Of a stretch of DNA of 64,000 nt, positions 51,841-61,129 are shown piece after piece (the stretch's first letter is position 1; each line of letters starts with the position of its first letter). The position numbers and the translations under genes were made by a program. The stretch is from Pelagihabitans sp947500445. Its GTDB lineage: Bacteria > Bacteroidota > Bacteroidia > Flavobacteriales > Flavobacteriaceae. The notes beneath the pieces were generated by a model. That model searched no databases. It was not told where the DNA came from and was given only the letters and a program-made list of their open reading frames with translations. The DNA is taken from the NCBI RefSeq assembly GCF_050589625.1, contig NZ_JBNGOP010000008.1, forward strand, positions 1-64,000. The letters are read 5' to 3'.

Positions 51841-52725
51841 ATGGAATTATTAGACGGGAAAAAGATTTCCAACCAAATAAAAGAGGAGATTACCGAAACG
51901 GTGGCGAAAATGAAGGAACACGGTGAAAAAGTGCCGCACTTGGCCGCCATTATTGTGGGCAACGACGGCGCCAGTCTTACCTATGTGGGCAGTAAGGTAC
52001 GGTCTTGCGAGCGTATCGGTTTCGAGTCTACCTTGGTACAAATGCCCAGCACCACTTCGGAATTGGAGTTGTTGAAAAAAATCGATGAACTGAACAAAAA
52101 CGAGGCGGTAGACGGTTTTATCGTGCAACTACCGTTACCGGAACAGATCGATACCCAAAAGGTGATCATGGCCATTGATCCCGATAAGGACGTGGACGGT
52201 TTTCACCCGACCAATTTTGGTAAAATGGCCTTGGATATGAGCACTTTTATTCCGGCCACGCCTTTTGGTATTTTAGAGCTCTTGGAGCGCTATAAAGTGG
52301 ATACCAAAGGAAAACATACGGTAGTTATCGGGCGCAGCCACATCGTCGGTCGGCCAATGAGTATTTTAATGGGCCGCAGGGGATGGCCGGGAAACTCTAC
52401 CGTAACCTTGACCCACAGCCATACCAAGAATATTACACAGATCATTTCCCAGGCCGATATCGTAATTTCCGCACTTGGGGTCCCCAATTTCTTAAAAGCG
52501 GAAATGGTGAAGGATGACGCAGTGGTCATCGATGTGGGGATTACCCGTGTACCCGACGAAAGCCGACCAAAAGGGTATTATATCACCGGTGATGTCGATT
52601 TTGAAAATGTGAGCAAAAAGGCCTCTTATATTACACCGGTGCCCGGCGGTGTGGGCCCAATGACCATTGCCATGTTGCTCAAAAACACCTTATTGGCACG
52701 GGAACGCCACAGGGCCAAAAGTTAA
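51841..52725 (+). CDS. folD: Methylene-tetrahydrofolate dehydrogenase / cyclohydrolase FolD
   Basis: This 294-residue enzyme interconverts methylene- and formyl-tetrahydrofolate. AIIVGNDGASLTYVGSKVRSCERIG, DGFIVQLPLPEQID and PDKDVDGFHP mark the catalytic domain; VVIGRSHIVGRPMSILM and TPVPGGVGPMTIAMLL mark the NADP-binding half. It lies 157 bases after ffh in the same direction, a spacing that allows co-transcription. Confidence 0.98.
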   Translation: MELLDGKKISNQIKEEITETVAKMKEHGEKVPHLAAIIVGNDGASLTYVGSKVRSCERIGFESTLVQMPSTTSELELLKKIDELNKNEAVDGFIVQLPLPEQIDTQKVIMAIDPDKDVDGFHPTNFGKMALDMSTFIPATPFGILELLERYKVDTKGKHTVVIGRSHIVGRPMSILMGRRGWPGNSTVTLTHSHTKNITQIISQADIVISALGVPNFLKAEMVKDDAVVIDVGITRVPDESRPKGYYITGDVDFENVSKKASYITPVPGGVGPMTIAMLLKNTLLARERHRAKS

Positions 52726-52808
52726 TATCCCGATTATCTTCCTGTTAAGTGTAACAAAGAATGCCGTTTTGCATCTAATCGGACGAGAGAACGTTTAAAC
52801 AAAAGAAA

Positions 52809-54863
52809 ATGAAAAAATCGACTTCGATCGGGCTGTTGTGCCCGATACTATTATTCTGTTTTAATAGTCAACTGGGCTTGGCACAGGAAGATGCCTCGGT
52901 ATCCATGGAGAAACCCGTGCAATCGGGAATCATCAAGGATAATATGGATCCCTCGGTAAAACCGGGAGATAATTTTACGGCCTACGTGAACGGTAGTTGG
53001 ATGAAAACTACCGAAATTCCGAATGATAAATCCTCCTACGGAATCGGTACCATACTTCATGAAGAGTCGGAGGATAAGGTAAAGGCCATTATTGAAGAGG
53101 CCGCTTCCGGAAATTTTGCGGTCGGTAGCGATGAGCAAAAGGTAGGGGACCTTTACGCATCCTACATGGATATGGAAAAGCGAAATGCCATTGGCACCGT
53201 ACCCTTGAAATCCGAATTTGAAAAAATAGACGCTATTTCTAATTACGACGAGCTTGCCGTGTATTTTGGTTATGCCAATCGAAAGAATACCAAAGTGCCG
53301 CTCGGACTGTTCGTATACCAGGACTTCAAAAACCCGGACGTATATACGGTCTATACCTGGCAGAGCGGATTGGGACTACCGGACAGGGAATATTATATAA
53401 AAACGGACGAACGTTCGGAAGAAATAAAAGGTAAATATGTGGAGCATGTTGCCAAAATGTTCGACTTGGCCGGGCTGCCCAATGGGGCCGAAGCGGCCAA
53501 AACTGTAATGGCTTTGGAAACCACATTGGCCAAAGAGCACTTGGAAAAGGAAAAAACAAGGGATTTGGTCAGCCTTTACAATATGTTGGAAGTAAGTACC
53601 CTGCCCGAAGTGATGCCCGATTTTAACTGGACCGGATTTTTAAAGGAAATAGGCCTGGAAAAGCAAGAAAAGTTGGGAGTGCTCATGATGGACTATACCA
53701 AAGCGCTGAACGGTATTATTACGTCCACCGATCTTGACAAATGGAAAGCGTATTTGAAGTGGAGTGTAATCGACGCGAACGCTTCCCGATTGAATACGGC
53801 CTTGGACGAGCAGAACTTTGCCTTCTACAGTAAGGAACTTCGGGGAACCAAGGAGCAACGCCCTTTATGGCGTAGGGGAGTTTCCGCGGTAAGCGGTAGT
53901 TTAGGAGAGGTCGTCGGTAAGGTGTATGTTAAAAAACATTTTCCGCCAGAAGCAAAAAAACGTATGGAAACCTTGGTCGATAATTTACTGAAGGCCTATG
54001 AGGTAAGTATCAAAGAATTGGATTGGATGAGCGATGCCACCAAAAAAGAGGCATTGGACAAGTTGAGCAAGTTTACCCCAAAAATTGGATATCCCGACAA
54101 ATGGAAATCCTATGATATTGATATAATGGCCGATGACCTATACGGTAATATGCAACGGGTAACGGAAATGGAATATCTCCGCGAGCTGAACAAATTGGGG
54201 AAACCGATCGATAAGGAGGAGTGGCGGATGAATCCGCAAACGGTAAATGCCTATTACAATCCTACCATGAACGAGATTGTTTTTCCAGCGGCCATTTTGC
54301 AACCTCCGTTCTTTGACCTTGAGGCCGAAGATGCAGTGAACTATGGTACCATAGGTGCCGTAATCGGTCATGAGATCGGTCACGGTTTCGATGATACGGG
54401 AAGTACTTTTGACGGCGATGGCGCCATGCGCAACTGGTGGACGGAAAGTGATAAGGAAGAATTCAAAAAACGCACGGGCAATCTGATCGCCCAGTACAAT
54501 GAATTTGAAGTACTACCCGATTTAAATGTCAATGGGGAGTTTACCTTGGGGGAAAATATTGGTGATTTGGGCGGTTTGAGCATCGCCTTAAAGGCATACG
54601 AAATTTCATTGGACGGTAAGGAAGGTCCGGAATTGGACGGATTTACCGCCAAGCAACGGGTTTTTATCGGATGGGCACAAGGCTGGTGCGGAAAGTCACG
54701 CGAAGAAGCACTTCGGGTACAGGTGAGTTCCGATCCGCATTCCCCAAGGGATTTTAGGGTGAACGGCGTAGTGCGGAACATTCCAGAGTTTTACGAAGCC
54801 TTTGACGTTAAGGAAGGCGATGCCCTATACCTTGCTCCTGAAGAACGGGTGAAAATCTGGTAA
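52809..54863 (+). CDS. M13-family zinc metallopeptidase (neprilysin-like), secreted
   Basis: This 684-residue enzyme has a signal peptide (SIGLLCPILLFCFNSQLGLAQ) and is exported. The M13 domain shows NAYYNPTMNEIVFPAAILQPPFF, VIGHEIGHGFDDTGS with the HExxH zinc site, and ENIGDLGGLSIAL with the third ligand ENxxD. The end CGKSREEALRVQVSSDPHSPRDFRVNG is typical. Such enzymes cut small peptides in the periplasm or outside. It is bounded by a terminator. Confidence 0.96.
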   Translation: MKKSTSIGLLCPILLFCFNSQLGLAQEDASVSMEKPVQSGIIKDNMDPSVKPGDNFTAYVNGSWMKTTEIPNDKSSYGIGTILHEESEDKVKAIIEEAASGNFAVGSDEQKVGDLYASYMDMEKRNAIGTVPLKSEFEKIDAISNYDELAVYFGYANRKNTKVPLGLFVYQDFKNPDVYTVYTWQSGLGLPDREYYIKTDERSEEIKGKYVEHVAKMFDLAGLPNGAEAAKTVMALETTLAKEHLEKEKTRDLVSLYNMLEVSTLPEVMPDFNWTGFLKEIGLEKQEKLGVLMMDYTKALNGIITSTDLDKWKAYLKWSVIDANASRLNTALDEQNFAFYSKELRGTKEQRPLWRRGVSAVSGSLGEVVGKVYVKKHFPPEAKKRMETLVDNLLKAYEVSIKELDWMSDATKKEALDKLSKFTPKIGYPDKWKSYDIDIMADDLYGNMQRVTEMEYLRELNKLGKPIDKEEWRMNPQTVNAYYNPTMNEIVFPAAILQPPFFDLEAEDAVNYGTIGAVIGHEIGHGFDDTGSTFDGDGAMRNWWTESDKEEFKKRTGNLIAQYNEFEVLPDLNVNGEFTLGENIGDLGGLSIALKAYEISLDGKEGPELDGFTAKQRVFIGWAQGWCGKSREEALRVQVSSDPHSPRDFRVNGVVRNIPEFYEAFDVKEGDALYLAPEERVKIW

Positions 54864-54888
54864 ACCTTATCATGTTCAATACTATACG

Positions 54889-54914
54889 GCCCATCCTTTG
54901 GATGGGCCTTTTTG
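54889..54914 (+). terminator. Terminator after the M13 peptidase gene
   Basis: GGCCCATCC (54889-54897), a TTT loop and GGATGGGCC (54901-54909) form a perfect 9-bp stem with a T-run. Confidence 0.88.
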
Positions 54915-54933
54915 GTAATATAGGTCGACGTCC

Positions 54934-55089
54934 TTATCGATTTACGGGAAAGGCGTAGGCAACGGTTCCGGTTACCGTGCTGTCGGATGGCGCTATAATT
55001 TCAAGATCGGTATCTTTTTCATCGTTGATACAACTCGCCATTAAAACAATAGCTCCCGCAAGTACGGTAATGTAACAAAGTTTTTTCAT
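54934..55089 (-). CDS. Small lipoprotein (51 aa)
   Basis: The frame encodes a short basic start, a hydrophobic stretch and a lipobox LMASC with the lipidated cysteine at residue 20, then a 31-residue mature part with DEKDTDLE and STVTGTVAYAF. It is the only gene on the minus strand between the M13 peptidase and the esterase. I do not recognise the family. The lipobox, clean start and stop support a real gene. Confidence 0.65.
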   Translation of the reverse strand: MKKLCYITVLAGAIVLMASCINDEKDTDLEIIAPSDSTVTGTVAYAFPVNR

Positions 55090-55221
55090 GACTAACATTT
55101 ATGGGTATAAATAATCATATAGGGTACTATAACGCGAAATTGGGCGATTTTCTTATATCCGCCCCATGTAGTATTGCGGTGAGGGGTTACCACGGTTTGA
55201 TTCTTTTGCCAAAAACGGTAT

Positions 55222-55440
55222 CTTTTACCATTTCAAAGTTAAAATGGTAATACCCTCGAATGCGTCTTGGGTTTTTGTTTGGAACCGAGAAGGAAAGCTT
55301 TTGTGTTATGATAAAGCCATTTTTCGACTGTATAGCTCCCTAGGGTTCGGGACTACGGAAGCTAAAAATGTCGAAATTATGGAGCAAAATGCGACGCCTC
55401 GGAGTAGGTAGAAGAAAAACGCAAGACGAGTTCCTTAAAA
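55222..55440 (+). repeat. Gene-leader repeat, copy 3 (upstream of the esterase)
   Basis: The copy begins with the intact solo palindrome (55226-55249) and continues with TTTTTGTTTGGAACCGAGAA (near 55273), GCTAAAAATG (55361), GAGCAAAATG (55383) and CAAGACGAGTTCCTTAAAA (55422-55440). It is colinear with the copies at 48158 and 28372. It ends nine bases before the esterase ATG. Confidence 0.78.
55226..55249. repeat. Solo 24-bp palindrome
   Basis: TACCATTTCAAAGTTAAA followed by ATGGTA gives 8-bp ends TACCATTT/AAATGGTA. It is identical in plan to the sites at 38391 and 61084 and to the right end of MITE copy C. Confidence 0.75.
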
Positions 55441-55449
55441 TAGCTACCT

Positions 55450-57186
55450 ATGAAAACGATTTTAATAGCTGTCTTATTCGGTTTTTGCGGCTTGGTCTCC
55501 GCACAATCAAAAAAAGAGGAAGCCCCGTCTTTTTCTATTGATGTGGCCATCGCACCTGAAATAGGGCAACCGCCCTATGATGGACGTTTACTTTTAATGC
55601 TATCTTCAAACGACGCCAAAGAACCTCGTTTTCAGATCAACGATGGCCTTGACACCCAATTGATCTTTGGAATCAACGTAAACGGTATGAATGCTCATCA
55701 AGTACAAACGTTCGACGCATCGGTTTTTGGATATCCCTATGCCAGTTTGGCTTCGGTGCCACCAGGGGACTACCAGGTACAGGCCTTATTGCACGTATAT
55801 GAAACCTTTGATCTGGCAACAGGGCAAACGGTAAAACTTCCCATGGATAATGGGGAAGGGCAGCAATGGAACAAATCACCGGGGAATCTCTACAGCAAAC
55901 CGTTTCAGATTACGATAACAAAAAGTGGAATAACCGCAACAACGGTGGTCATGGACCGGATTGTTCCTCCGATAAAAGAGGCCGCGGATACGGAATGGAT
56001 CAAGCATATTAAAATAAAGTCGGAAAAGCTATCCGCTTTTTGGGGCAGGGATATGTATTTGGGGGCACATGTATTGTTACCAAAGGGTTTTAAAGAACAT
56101 CCTGAGGCAACCTATCCCTTAATGGTCTTTCACGGGCATTTCCCGACCGATTTTGATGGGTTTCGAACCACACCGCCCGATACGGACACCGAACCGGAAT
56201 ATTCCGATCGGTTTCGGTTAGAGGGCTATAATATCGTACAACAACAGGAAGCCTATGATTTTTACAAACGTTGGAACGAACCCGATTTCCCCCGTTTTCT
56301 TATCATTGAAATCCAGCACCCGACCCCGTATTACGATGACTCCTATGCCGTGAATTCGGCAAGTCAAGGCCCTTATGGAGACGCCATAACCTATGAGCTG
56401 ATTCCCCATATCGAAAAGGAATTTCGTGGTATCGGGGAGGGCTGGGCGCGTTTCCTCTACGGGGGGTCTACCGGTGGTTGGGAAGCTTTGGCCGTACAGG
56501 TAAAATACCCGGACGATTATAACGGGTGCTTTGCCGCCTGCCCGGATCCCATCGATTTTAGGGCCTACTGTCTCACCAATATTTATGAGGATTCCAATGC
56601 ATACTATTACGCTAGCGACCATAAATCCTTGGAAGTGCCGAGCCACAGGAATTATTTGGGCCAAATTCAGTCTACATTACGTCAGGGCAACCATTTGGAG
56701 CTCGTTTTGGGCGATAAGAGCCGGTCGGGACAACAGTGGGATATTTGGGAAGCTACCTATTCCCCACAAGGGGCGGACGGCTATCCCAAACGCATTTGGG
56801 ATAAAAGGAGCGGTGAGATCGATCATCAAGTAGCCGATTATTGGAAGGAGAACTATGACCTGCGCTATGTTCTGGAGCGGGATTGGGAGCAACTGGGAGA
56901 AAAACTAAAAGGGAAGATCCATATTTATTGTGGTGATATGGACAACTATTACCTGAACAATGCGGTGTATTTGATGGAAGATTTTTTAGAACGTACCACC
57001 AATCCGTATTATGACGGGGAGGTATTGTATGGCGATAGGGCCGAACATTGTTGGAACGGCGACCCGGAGCTGCCCAACGCCATAAGCCGTTTACGGTATA
57101 ACAGTATGTATGTGCCGAAAATAATGGAACGTATCGCAAAAAGTGCCCCTAAAGGTGCCGACCTCAGCAGTTGGCGTTATCGTTAA
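55450..57186 (+). CDS. Secreted esterase-like alpha/beta hydrolase (578 aa)
   Basis: The protein has a signal peptide (TILIAVLFGFCGLVSAQ), an N-terminal beta-rich region (about 25-180) and a hydrolase domain of the esterase-D type from about 190. The nucleophile lies in LYGGSTGGWEAL (GxSxG, near residue 342), after PLMVFHGHFP (oxyanion region) and FLIIEIQHPTPYYDDSY. A late RAEHCWNGDPEL carries a candidate catalytic His. Such proteins are often carbohydrate or phenolic esterases. The substrate is unknown. The gene carries the third leader repeat in front. Confidence 0.83.
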   Translation: MKTILIAVLFGFCGLVSAQSKKEEAPSFSIDVAIAPEIGQPPYDGRLLLMLSSNDAKEPRFQINDGLDTQLIFGINVNGMNAHQVQTFDASVFGYPYASLASVPPGDYQVQALLHVYETFDLATGQTVKLPMDNGEGQQWNKSPGNLYSKPFQITITKSGITATTVVMDRIVPPIKEAADTEWIKHIKIKSEKLSAFWGRDMYLGAHVLLPKGFKEHPEATYPLMVFHGHFPTDFDGFRTTPPDTDTEPEYSDRFRLEGYNIVQQQEAYDFYKRWNEPDFPRFLIIEIQHPTPYYDDSYAVNSASQGPYGDAITYELIPHIEKEFRGIGEGWARFLYGGSTGGWEALAVQVKYPDDYNGCFAACPDPIDFRAYCLTNIYEDSNAYYYASDHKSLEVPSHRNYLGQIQSTLRQGNHLELVLGDKSRSGQQWDIWEATYSPQGADGYPKRIWDKRSGEIDHQVADYWKENYDLRYVLERDWEQLGEKLKGKIHIYCGDMDNYYLNNAVYLMEDFLERTTNPYYDGEVLYGDRAEHCWNGDPELPNAISRLRYNSMYVPKIMERIAKSAPKGADLSSWRYR

Positions 57187-57237
57187 TAGCGTTTGGTGAG
57201 AAGTAGTGTTCTTTCTAATGTTGGGGTATTCTTGTTG

Positions 57238-57267
57238 TTGACAAAGGGAATCTAGAAGATACTTTTG
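57238..57267 (+). promoter_or_regulatory. Promoter upstream of the DUF1569 gene
   Basis: TTG (57238-57240), 19 bases, then TACTTTTG (57260-57267), a full Bacteroidota consensus promoter. It lies 144 bases before the start at 57411, leaving a long leader. Confidence 0.75.
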
Positions 57268-57410
57268 TTCGGACACACCCGATACCCAGTCATTTTTGTA
57301 AGCAAGTTTTGAATGTAACATTTTTTCGTTTGTGATGTCCAATAGGTTGAAGAACAGTGGTTCATGGTGTTGAATTTTTAACTAGCTTAGTAACATATAA
57401 AACAATTATA

Positions 57411-57869
57411 ATGAACTGGACCAACCTTTTTGAAGCGCAAGGAGCGCAACAAACAATCGAACGTATCAATACCTTATCGCCCGAAACAGAGAGGATATGG
57501 GGCAAAATGAACGTTGCCCAAATGTTGGCGCATTTAAATGTCACCTATGAACTGGTGTATGATAACAAACATCCGAAACCGGGCGGTTTCGAAAAATTCA
57601 TGATCAAGCTTTTCGCCAAAAAGGTGGTGGTAGGTCCAAAACCGTACAAACGGAATACCCGCACCGCGCCGATGTTCTTGATAACCGGTGAACGGGATTT
57701 TGAAGCGGAAAAAAAACGGTTGATAGCCTATATCGAAAAAACCCGGGAATTGGGAGCGGACCATTTTGACGGTAAGGAGTCACATGCGTTTGGGAATTTA
57801 AGTAAAACGGAATGGAATACGCTTTTTTCAAAACATTTGGACCATCATTTGAAACAGTTCGGAGTGTAG
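57411..57869 (+). CDS. DUF1569 (DinB-like) protein
   Basis: This 152-residue cytoplasmic protein fits DUF1569, a four-helix-bundle family related to DinB. The motif WGKMNVAQMLAHLNVTYE (about 30-47) holds the conserved His, and FSKHLDHHLKQFGV at the end gives two more candidate ligands for a metal. The start at 57411 is preferred over 57357, which adds an unlike hydrophobic run. No function is known for close relatives as far as I can recall. Confidence 0.8.
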   Translation: MNWTNLFEAQGAQQTIERINTLSPETERIWGKMNVAQMLAHLNVTYELVYDNKHPKPGGFEKFMIKLFAKKVVVGPKPYKRNTRTAPMFLITGERDFEAEKKRLIAYIEKTRELGADHFDGKESHAFGNLSKTEWNTLFSKHLDHHLKQFGV

Positions 57870-58013
57870 CAAAATTTTTACCTGTCCTTCCCGTATACAA
57901 AAAGAGTAAAAGGTTTTACATGGGATACCTGTACTTTCTGTAAATGGGATGAACAACGGCCCTCGTTTTCCTATAAAGATAAAAGGGCTGTGCGTTGGTT
58001 CCATTTTTAAACA

Positions 58014-58862
58014 TCATGCACGCTTCTTTTTACGCCATTTCCAATACAGTACGATGCCGACACCTAAAAACAATATGGGCCAAATGTATAAAAGTGCCAA
58101 CAAAATATATTGTACCAGTTGCCATCCACCGCCTACGCCTTCCAGCGCTTTGGCACCGAACGATTTGGTATAGGATTCAGGCGCTTCTTGAAAAGCCACG
58201 GTTTCATACAGATCTACTTGTATGGTACTCAGGGCAACCTTGCTACTAAGAAATTGTAAGCGTCCCTGTGCTGCTTCTATTTCTTCTTGAAGCACCCGTA
58301 ATTTTTCCTCTGCGAGCAAAATATCCTCTACGGTTTTTGCCTTGGTCCTTAGAATATCGTCATACCGTTGTTTCACTTCCAACTTCGTTTTTAAACGGCT
58401 CTGAAGATCGACGTACTCTTCGGATACATCTTTTGAACTAATATCTTTTATTTCAACAAACTCGGCCAAAGCGGTAAGTCGTTCCAAAACCTCCTCGAAG
58501 TGTTTTTGGGGTACGCGAACCGTAAATCGGTTCTCGCGCCGGTAGCTGTCATTGGTAAAGCGCATGTCGGAAATGTAGCCCGAATACGATGTGGCAATTT
58601 TTTGGGCGCTGGCAGTGGTGCTGTCCACGCTGCTCACCTTGAATCTACATTGTGCATTTTTAATGATCTTTAGATCGGCAAGTATATTTTTTTCGGTCAC
58701 CACGTCTGCATCCGGATCGGCGGTTATTCCGTTGGATTCCTCTGTTTCCGGGACGTTGCCCATCTCGATCATGTTAACTTCTTCGTTCGACTTTTGGCTA
58801 CATCCTATGGCCAAAATAAAAACGCTACTAAAAAGGATACTGCTAAAAACATTTGATTTCAT
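58014..58862 (-). CDS. DUF4349 lipoprotein with coiled coil and membrane anchor
   Basis: This 282-residue protein has a lipobox (LAIGC, Cys21), a DUF4349 region (about 55-220) with ATSYSGYISDMRFTNDSYRRENRFTVRVP, a coiled coil (EEKLRVLQEEIEAAQGRLQFLSSK) and a C-terminal membrane helix (YILLALLYIWPILFLGVGIVLYW) followed by KWRKKKRA. The ATG at 58862 gives the lipobox; the longer frame adds nine residues. The family is widespread but its function is unclear. It is divergent from the membrane protein at 58985. Confidence 0.85.
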   Translation of the reverse strand: MKSNVFSSILFSSVFILAIGCSQKSNEEVNMIEMGNVPETEESNGITADPDADVVTEKNILADLKIIKNAQCRFKVSSVDSTTASAQKIATSYSGYISDMRFTNDSYRRENRFTVRVPQKHFEEVLERLTALAEFVEIKDISSKDVSEEYVDLQSRLKTKLEVKQRYDDILRTKAKTVEDILLAEEKLRVLQEEIEAAQGRLQFLSSKVALSTIQVDLYETVAFQEAPESYTKSFGAKALEGVGGGWQLVQYILLALLYIWPILFLGVGIVLYWKWRKKKRA

Positions 58863-58984
58863 ATCGATTCTGATTAAATTGAAGACCAAACTAGGACCCT
58901 TTCGTTACAACGCTTTGTACAACCTTTGTAAAAGATCTGTATCGTTATTGTATCAATACAATACTTTGACAATCAAATATTTAA

Positions 58985-59902
58985 ATGAAATATTCTTCTG
59001 AAGATTTGCGACTGTTTCGGGTGTTGCTGGAAGAGGTCGCCTTAAAATTCAGAGAAAGGTATAAGCCTGGAAGTCCCAAAATTCAGGATTGGAAGGGCCA
59101 GGATATCGTTGATTTTCAAGAAGACCTCAGAAGTTCACAGCAAAGTTCGATCAGTGAGAAATGGTTTTATAACTATGTAAAACATACTCCCGAAAAATTG
59201 CCCAGAGTCGATATTTTGAATTTACTTTCCAGATATATCGGAAATCAGAACTGGAATGATTTTAAAGTGGGGCATGCAGAAAAAGAAACCACAGGCGGGG
59301 GTAAAATACCGGTCAAAACAATCGTACTGGTCGGGTGTTTGGTAACGGTTTTAGGCATGTTGGGGTATGCGCTCATACCCAAAACCAGAACGGTACATTT
59401 TTGTTTTTTGGATGCGGATAAAAAGGAGCCCATTACCACCATCCCTATCGATTTGATCGTTTTAGATAAAGGGCAATCGCCAAGCTACTACAAAACGGAC
59501 AGTTTGGGCTGTTTTCATTGGGAGACCGAGGAAACGTTTGTCCGTTTTATCGCCAAATCTCCCTATCATAAAACGGATACCATCTATAAAACCGTTTCGA
59601 ACGATACCTCACATGAAATACGGCTACGTACGGACGACTATGCCCTGATGCTTCGGTATTATTCGGGAAACAACGTGAAGGATTGGAAGGCGAGGCGTTC
59701 CGAACTCGATAGACTTATTGCCGACAAGGCCCTTATTTTTGAACTATTGCCATATCAAATAGGTGTGGAGCTGTATTCCAAAGAGCGTTTTATAAACAAG
59801 TTGAGCATGCCGACCGAATCGTTGAAACGGCTGGAGGTGGTAGAAACGGTTTATAAAAACGGGCAAATTGTAAAACTGAAATTCAAGAGCACCAATGAGT
59901 AG
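58985..59902 (+). CDS. Single-pass membrane protein with helical N-domain (305 aa)
   Basis: The N-terminal soluble domain (about 1-95) is helical and ends in LPRVDILNLLSRYIGNQNWNDF. That pattern, (L/I)xxLSxYxGxxxWxDF, recurs in Bacteroidota membrane proteins as I recall. A transmembrane helix follows (TIVLVGCLVTVLGMLGYALI, near 107-126). The outer part has a carboxypeptidase-regulatory-like fold (PIDLIVLDKG, SLGCFHWET). I do not know its function. It overlaps the next gene by eight bases, so they form one unit. A palindrome TTGTAT CA ATACAA (58948-58961) lies before it. Confidence 0.72.
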   Translation: MKYSSEDLRLFRVLLEEVALKFRERYKPGSPKIQDWKGQDIVDFQEDLRSSQQSSISEKWFYNYVKHTPEKLPRVDILNLLSRYIGNQNWNDFKVGHAEKETTGGGKIPVKTIVLVGCLVTVLGMLGYALIPKTRTVHFCFLDADKKEPITTIPIDLIVLDKGQSPSYYKTDSLGCFHWETEETFVRFIAKSPYHKTDTIYKTVSNDTSHEIRLRTDDYALMLRYYSGNNVKDWKARRSELDRLIADKALIFELLPYQIGVELYSKERFINKLSMPTESLKRLEVVETVYKNGQIVKLKFKSTNE

Positions 59903-60365
59903 ATGCCTACATATCATTTTAGCGGTTTGCATGCTTTTGGGTTGCAGTCGCGCCAACAGGGAAAGTGAATCGGGGGTAGCGGTCGATACAGGGCAAGCCA
60001 TGCCCACAATTTCAGAAAAACAGGCACTTTCAAAAGTTTTGGAAATAAAATTACAAGAAAGATTGGAAGCGATCAAATTACAGATGCAGTATCCGGATTT
60101 TAAGACCGTGGGCGTCGATTCTTCATTTTTTAAAACTTCCATTACGGCCGTTACCGAACTTGATAGCATCACTATTTTGGATAAAAAACAGATAGGGGAT
60201 ACCCTTTGGATGCAGCTTGCGATCGTTTGGGACGATTCCCTGACGACGGAAAAAGAGCGTATGGATGTTGCTTTGGTAACAAAGGTCGTGCAATTGAACG
60301 GAGAATCGGTCACAACCAAGAAATGGTACTATGGGAAGGACATTGCCGGGCATGCTTTTGAATAG
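59895..60365 (+). CDS. Lipoprotein of unknown family (156 aa)
   Basis: The start MSRCLHIILAVCMLLGCS gives a lipobox (LLGC, Cys17). The mature part has no motif I recognise. It includes KQALSKVLEIKLQERLEAIKLQ, a helical stretch, and SVTTKKWYYGKDIAGHAF at the end. It overlaps the upstream membrane protein gene by eight bases, which suggests that the two proteins act together at the cell envelope. Confidence 0.72.
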   Translation: MSRCLHIILAVCMLLGCSRANRESESGVAVDTGQAMPTISEKQALSKVLEIKLQERLEAIKLQMQYPDFKTVGVDSSFFKTSITAVTELDSITILDKKQIGDTLWMQLAIVWDDSLTTEKERMDVALVTKVVQLNGESVTTKKWYYGKDIAGHAFE

Positions 60366-60582
60366 TGGTTCAATTGTTAGGAGTATCTTTTTTTTAATGG
60401 TGTTAAAAGGTGTTTAAAAACGGGAATGTTCTTGAGGAAAATCGAACAGTGTATACCGGCCGGCACTTCGAATTTATGAACCCCCGGCTTAGAATATGGA
60501 CGTATCGGTCTTAGGAATCCTGAATATCCAAAGGTTTGCAGGTTGCGTACCGTTCACCAAAATCTGGATCGCTTGAAGGTCC

Positions 60583-61008
60583 TTACTTGGCGAACAACTG
60601 CCCCATATCCCGAAATGCCTTGAATTCAAGGGCATTTCCTGCGGGGTCTAAAAAAAACATGGTAGCCTGTTCCCCTACCTCCCCTTCAAAACGGATATAG
60701 GGCTCGATAACAAAAGATACGCCCTTGTCCTTAAGCTCCTTAGAAAATTGCTGAAAGGTTTCCCATGGCAAAACTACGCCATAATGGGGCACGGGAACGG
60801 CCTTGCCGTCCACTGCGTTGTGGTGCGGCGTATCGTCCGTGGCCTTGGCTTTATAGTGTATGACCAATTGGTGGCCGAACAGATTGAAGTCGACCCAATG
60901 GTCGCTGCTACGCCCCTCGTCACAATTCAGGATGTCCCTGTAAAAAGTACGGCACTCGGCCAAATTATGTACCGGTATGGCGACGTGAAAAGGAGTGGTT
61001 TGCTGCAT
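60583..61008 (-). CDS. VOC-family (glyoxalase-like) protein
   Basis: This 141-residue protein has the vicinal-oxygen-chelate fold: FHVAIPVHNLAECRTFYRDILNC at the start with a metal-ligand His, LFGHQLVIHY, PHYGVVLPWETFQ in the second half and FFLDPAGNALEFK with a Glu ligand. It may act on a small metabolite or bind a compound. The substrate is unknown. It lies downstream of the hydrolase gene on the same strand, 121 bases apart. Confidence 0.88.
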   Translation of the reverse strand: MQQTTPFHVAIPVHNLAECRTFYRDILNCDEGRSSDHWVDFNLFGHQLVIHYKAKATDDTPHHNAVDGKAVPVPHYGVVLPWETFQQFSKELKDKGVSFVIEPYIRFEGEVGEQATMFFLDPAGNALEFKAFRDMGQLFAK

Positions 61009-61083
61009 TTGTATGTTGTTTTTAAAAGGGAACTCGAGACAGGTTCATAGAAAATATAGCCCTAGTCAAAGACGCTTACGTTA

Positions 61084-61107
61084 TACCATTTCAAAGTTAA
61101 AACGGTA
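61084..61107. repeat. Solo 24-bp palindrome
   Basis: TACCATTTCAAAGTTAAA followed by ACGGTA. It differs by one base from the site at 55226 and lies between the VOC and hydrolase genes. Confidence 0.7.
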
Positions 61108-61129
61108 TTACTATAAAAATACTGTTTTT

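Noticed and set aside
57949..58249. Plus-strand frames over the end of the DUF4349 gene
   Set aside because: They are antisense shadows of a well-supported gene.
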